A DNA stretch of 64,000 bases from assembly GCF_014200395.1 (NCBI RefSeq), contig NZ_JACHBS010000001.1, positions 2,232,001 to 2,296,000 on the forward strand. The letters run 5' to 3'. Positions 61,251 through 64,000 of the stretch are shown piece by piece. The stretch is from Microcella frigidaquae (GTDB lineage Bacteria > Actinomycetota > Actinomycetes > Actinomycetales > Microbacteriaceae). The first letter of the stretch is position 1, and each line of letters starts with the position of its first letter. The notes beneath the pieces are model-generated. The model was not told the DNA's origin, did no database searches, and worked only from the letters and a program-made list of their open reading frames with translations. The position numbers and the translations under genes are program-made.

Positions 61251-62045
61251 TCAGGCGGGCGGCTGCTTCTCGTGCTTGCCGTCGTGCGGGCCGACGCCGT
61301 AGCCGGCCTTCGGGTAGGCGGCTTCGTGGCGTCCGTCGTGGGCTGCCTCGTCGACCCAGATCTCGACCTCGGGCACGGGCTCGCCGGCCGCGGCCGCCTT
61401 GGCCTCCTTGCGCTTCTCCCACTGCTCGTGGCCGAGGTGCCAGGCGATGCCCGTCACGGCCATGCCGATGACCACGAGGAAAACGATCTCGATGTACTCG
61501 GTGACGACGTCGGCGACGCCGGGAATGTGCGCGGCACCCCAGCCGATCAGGGGCAGGCCGACGCCCCAGAGGAAGGCGCCGAGCACGTTGTAGAACAGGA
61601 ACTTCCTGTACGGCATCTTGCCGACGCCGGCCGCGACCGGGGCGATGGTGCGCACGACGCCGATGAAGCGCGCGATGGTGACGGCGAACCCGCCGTAGCG
61701 GGCGAAGAAGTACTCGGTGCGCGCGACCGACTTCTTGCTGAAGAAGCCCGCCGACTTGCGCTCGAAGATCGGCGGTCCCGCCTTGTAGCCGATGTAGTAG
61801 CCCAACTGGTCGCCGAGCACGGCGGCGATGAAGATGCACAGCACCACGAGCCAGATCGGCTGCGGAATGACGCCGGTGAACGTCAGGATGCCCGTGATGA
61901 GCAGCAGGGTGTCGCCCGGTAGCAGGAAGCCGATGAGCAGCCCGGTCTCGACGAAGACGATCGCGCAGACGAGCAGCAGGCCCCACTGGCCGGCGCCCGT
62001 GATCCAGGCCTCGACGTCGAACAGGCCGAGATCCATCGGCATCAT
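61251..62045 (-). CDS. DedA-family membrane protein
   Basis: A 264-residue DedA / SNARE-associated-type protein, a family linked to lipid flipping and membrane homeostasis. GFLLPGDTLLLITGIL, FFARYGGFAVTIARFIGVVRTIAP and MPYRKFLFYNVLGA are the family signatures. A polar C-terminal tail of about 50 residues carries HDGRHE and HDGKHE. The start codon at 62045 follows GGAG. It is convergent with mntH. Confidence 0.92.
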   Translation of the reverse strand: MMPMDLGLFDVEAWITGAGQWGLLLVCAIVFVETGLLIGFLLPGDTLLLITGILTFTGVIPQPIWLVVLCIFIAAVLGDQLGYYIGYKAGPPIFERKSAGFFSKKSVARTEYFFARYGGFAVTIARFIGVVRTIAPVAAGVGKMPYRKFLFYNVLGAFLWGVGLPLIGWGAAHIPGVADVVTEYIEIVFLVVIGMAVTGIAWHLGHEQWEKRKEAKAAAAGEPVPEVEIWVDEAAHDGRHEAAYPKAGYGVGPHDGKHEKQPPA

Positions 62046-62114
62046 GGGCGGCTCCAGCGCTGGCAGGGTTGCGATTCCGTGCTCAGGCTACCTGCTCGTC
62101 GCGCGAATGACGCG

Positions 62115-62196
62115 TGCGGAAGGAGGGACTTGAACCCTCACGCCCGAAGGCACAGGAACCTAAATCCTGCGTGTCTGCCAATTTCACCACTCCCGC
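62115..62196 (-). tRNA. tRNA-Leu (TAG)
   Basis: An 82-nt class II tRNA. On the minus strand, acceptor GCGGGAG pairs with CTTCCGC, the anticodon stem CAGGA/TCCTG holds loop TTTAGGT with anticodon TAG, a long variable arm follows, and the T-arm has GGTTCAAGTCC. No CCA is encoded. It decodes the rare CTA Leu codon. Confidence 0.95.
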
Positions 62197-62238
62197 TGGC
62201 AGGGCCAGTCTAGAACCGCGGGTGCGACGGCCGTCGGG

Positions 62239-63432
62239 TCATACCCGCCCTGCCGCCTGCAGGGCCGCCCACACCTCGGCCCGGGCCGGGAAGGCATCGA
62301 GGTCGCGGTCGAGCAGCTCGGCGGCGCGCCGCAGGCGCGCCCTGACGGTGTGGCGATGGATGCCCAACCGCAGCGCCGCCGCCTCGGCCACCGCATCGCA
62401 CCGCAGCCAGGTGCCGAGCGTGCTCACGAGCTCGTCGCCGGTCTCGGCGTCGTGCTCGAGCAGCGGCTGCACGAGCGCGGCGGGATCGCCCGGAGCGGGC
62501 GGCTCGGCGACCACGGCGGGGGAGGGCTCGCTGGCGACGAGTGCCGCCTGCACGGCCGACCGCAGGGCCGCGAGCCGGGCGGCCGTCTCGGCGGCGGAGG
62601 CGGTGAGGGCATCCCGGTCGGTGACGCCGGCGAGGCCGGCCAGCGCGACGACGCTGGTGATGACCGCGCGCTCGGCATCGTCGTGCAGCGAGCCAGGGCC
62701 GATGGCGAGCACGCCGGTGAGGGCGGTGGCCGCGCCGACGGTCTGCAGACTCCAGTCGTCGACGGTGCGGGCGGCGCGGCGCCCGGCGCGCAGCAGGGCG
62801 AGGGCCTCGTCGAGCACGGTGCGCGGCGGCTCGTCGCCGAGCAGGTCGGGGCCCTCGTCGCCAGTGCGCGCCCCGGCTGCCTCGCGCACGATCGCGGCGG
62901 GGGCGCCGATGCGGCGCGCGAGCTCGGCGACGACCGCGCCGAGCCCGGCGGGCCGCAGGGCGGCGACGGCGATGGCGCGCTGCGTCTCGAGCGTCCAGCG
63001 CACGCGGGCGTAGCGCTCCTCCGCGTCGAGGTCGGCGACCGCGCGGGCGACGGCGATGAACGGCGTGCGGTAGGGCACTTCGAGCAGGGCTAGGCCGTGC
63101 GCGGCGCAGGCCGTCACGAGGGCATCCGGCGTGCCGTCGCGGATCACCTCGGTGCCGAAGCCGACGCCGGGAACCCCCGCCGCGGCGAGGCGCTCGACCC
63201 ACGGGGCGATGTCGTCGTCGCTCGACCACTGGGTGCCGGTGGTCAGCAGCGCGTCGCCGGGGGAGAGGAACGGCGTCGGGTCGGCGAGGTCGCTCGAGTG
63301 CACCCACGCCCAGGGCCGTTCGCGCGCGGCTTCGTCGGCCCAGACGAGCCGCAGCTGCAGCTCGCGGCGGGCGAGCAGGGTGTCGAGTGTGACCGGCACG
63401 GGCGTCCTTCCGTCGCGGGATGCGGGGCTCAC
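62239..63432 (-). CDS. PucR-family transcriptional regulator
   Basis: A 397-residue PucR-type regulator. The N-terminal PucR domain (residues 15-130) starts TLDTLLARRELQLRLVWA; the C-terminal helix-turn-helix is LRLGIHRHTVRARLRRAAELL, split here by its family layout at about 355-380. Such regulators control purine, ureide or amine catabolism. It is divergent from the gabT-like gene and probably controls it through the shared 125-nt spacer. The GTG start at 63432 is the best guess. Confidence 0.88.
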   Translation of the reverse strand: MSPASRDGRTPVPVTLDTLLARRELQLRLVWADEAARERPWAWVHSSDLADPTPFLSPGDALLTTGTQWSSDDDIAPWVERLAAAGVPGVGFGTEVIRDGTPDALVTACAAHGLALLEVPYRTPFIAVARAVADLDAEERYARVRWTLETQRAIAVAALRPAGLGAVVAELARRIGAPAAIVREAAGARTGDEGPDLLGDEPPRTVLDEALALLRAGRRAARTVDDWSLQTVGAATALTGVLAIGPGSLHDDAERAVITSVVALAGLAGVTDRDALTASAAETAARLAALRSAVQAALVASEPSPAVVAEPPAPGDPAALVQPLLEHDAETGDELVSTLGTWLRCDAVAEAAALRLGIHRHTVRARLRRAAELLDRDLDAFPARAEVWAALQAAGRV

Positions 63433-63515
63433 CGGTTCCGTGGATTCGGGAGTCTGCCCACACCCTACGCCCGCACTGTACGCGGTGTCGACTTGGAGCG
63501 ACCCTGCTGTACATA

Positions 63516-63551
63516 CCGTATACGGCTCTCCGACGCTGCGAGCCCTACGCT
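63516..63551 (+). promoter_or_regulatory. promoter and palindrome before the gabT-like gene
   Basis: CCGTATACGG (63516-63525) is a perfect 10-nt palindrome overlapping the expected -35 position, and TACGCT (63546-63551) is a -10 box 6 nt before the ATG. It is a candidate binding site for the divergent PucR-type regulator. Confidence 0.55.
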
Positions 63552-63557
63552 GACCGC

Positions 63558-64000
63558 ATGAGCATGACGATGGACGCCCCCGCCCTCACCGGCGGCCCCA
63601 GCCTGCCGCAGCGCCGCGAGCTCGTGACGAGCATCCCCGGCCCCAAGAGCCAGGCCCTCATCGCGCGCAAGCAGGCCGCGGTCTCCTCCAGCGTCGGCAC
63701 CACCATGCCGGTCTACGCGGCCGCCGCCGGCGGCGGCGTGATCGTCGACGTCGACGGCAACTCGCTCATCGACCTCGGTTCGGGCATCGCCGTGACCAAC
63801 GTCGGCAACGCCGACCCGCACGTCGCCCAGGCCGTCATCGACCAGGTGCAGCGCTTCACCCACACCTGCTTCATGGTCACCCCCTACGACGGCTACGTCG
63901 AGCTGGCCGAGAAGCTCAACGCGATCACCCCCGGCGACCACGCCAAGCGCACCGCCCTGTTCAACTCAGGCGCCGAGGCCGTCGAGAACGCCATCAAGAT
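63558..64000 (+). CDS. gabT: 4-aminobutyrate aminotransferase-like protein, 3'-partial
   Basis: The first 147 residues of a class III transaminase that runs off the window. It begins MSMTMDAPALTGGPSLPQRR and has SLIDLGSGIAVTNVGNADP and the cofactor-cup string FNSGAEAVENAIK. The pattern fits 4-aminobutyrate:2-oxoglutarate aminotransferase rather than the beta-alanine type at 45036. ATG at 63558 follows TACGCT by 6 nt, a leaderless start. The divergent PucR-type gene suggests it is induced by an amine or amino acid. Confidence 0.88.
   Translation, partial: MSMTMDAPALTGGPSLPQRRELVTSIPGPKSQALIARKQAAVSSSVGTTMPVYAAAAGGGVIVDVDGNSLIDLGSGIAVTNVGNADPHVAQAVIDQVQRFTHTCFMVTPYDGYVELAEKLNAITPGDHAKRTALFNSGAEAVENAIK

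Noticed and set aside
1..64000. Prophage, insertion sequence, integrase or origin of replication
   Set aside because: No transposase, integrase, phage structural gene, DnaA-box cluster or attachment-site duplication was recognised.

Overview
This window is chromosomal DNA from a high-GC Gram-positive actinobacterium, most likely a member of Microbacteriaceae (order Micrococcales). The evidence is the strongly G/C-ending codon use, frequent GTG starts, gene-order blocks shared with Mycobacterium (leuCD, gpsA, a ddl slot, DUF3515, thiL, recG, rsmD, coaD; and yceD, rpmF, rnc, mutM, smc), a coenzyme F420 gene set, an F420-dependent glucose-6-phosphate dehydrogenase, and many leaderless genes whose start codon lies 6-8 nt after a TANNNT -10 box. 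No phage, insertion sequence or CRISPR array was seen. The genus cannot be fixed from the sequence alone.

Layout. 1-5.5 kb: a partial membrane protein, a metallo-hydrolase, a CsoR-type sensor with its operator, a lipid kinase, tRNA-Glu, a lipoprotein, TerC and a LOG-family enzyme. 5.5-14.5 kb: leuCD behind a possible leader peptide, then murA, plsC and gpsA, then a hydrolase / membrane-anchored Mur ligase / Ddl-like trio sitting where ddlA lies in Mycobacterium. 14.6-22.5 kb: DUF3515 lipoprotein, two paralogous membrane proteins, thiL, rsmD, a repeat-rich divergent spacer, recG, an EEP-family phosphodiesterase, coaD and a GAP-family membrane protein. 22.6-28 kb: DUF4259, fgd, a secreted protein, microproteins and two oxidoreductases. 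28-40 kb: F420 genes cofE, cofC, fbiC and cofD interleaved with moxR, DUF58, a TgpA transglutaminase, two single-span microproteins and a truncated AbiEi-like gene.

40-46.4 kb: a reductive pyrimidine (or ureide) catabolic cluster made of a nitrilase-family amidohydrolase, dihydropyrimidinase, a frameshifted F420-type oxidoreductase and a class III aminotransferase, with an unusual photolyase-like gene inside it. 46.5-54 kb: yceD, rpmF, rnc, mutM, a GNAT protein and smc. 54-64 kb: pncB, an iron-sulphur cryptochrome/photolyase, murI, rph, an XTP pyrophosphatase, mntR with mntH and their operator, a DedA protein, tRNA-Leu, a PucR-type regulator and the start of a gabT-like aminotransferase that runs off the window.

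The points most worth following are: (1) the gene trio in the ddlA position, where a Mur ligase has exchanged its UMP-sugar domain for membrane spans and the Ddl-like partner lacks the usual catalytic serine; (2) a 75-nt perfect-armed palindromic element lying in frame inside smc, one of several long-armed inverted repeats in the window; (3) a photolyase-like protein whose domains look circularly permuted; (4) a possible attenuator before leuC; (5) unannotated microproteins upstream of fbiC and upstream of an 89-residue basic protein; and (6) a recombinant-looking low-GC segment inside the transglutaminase gene.
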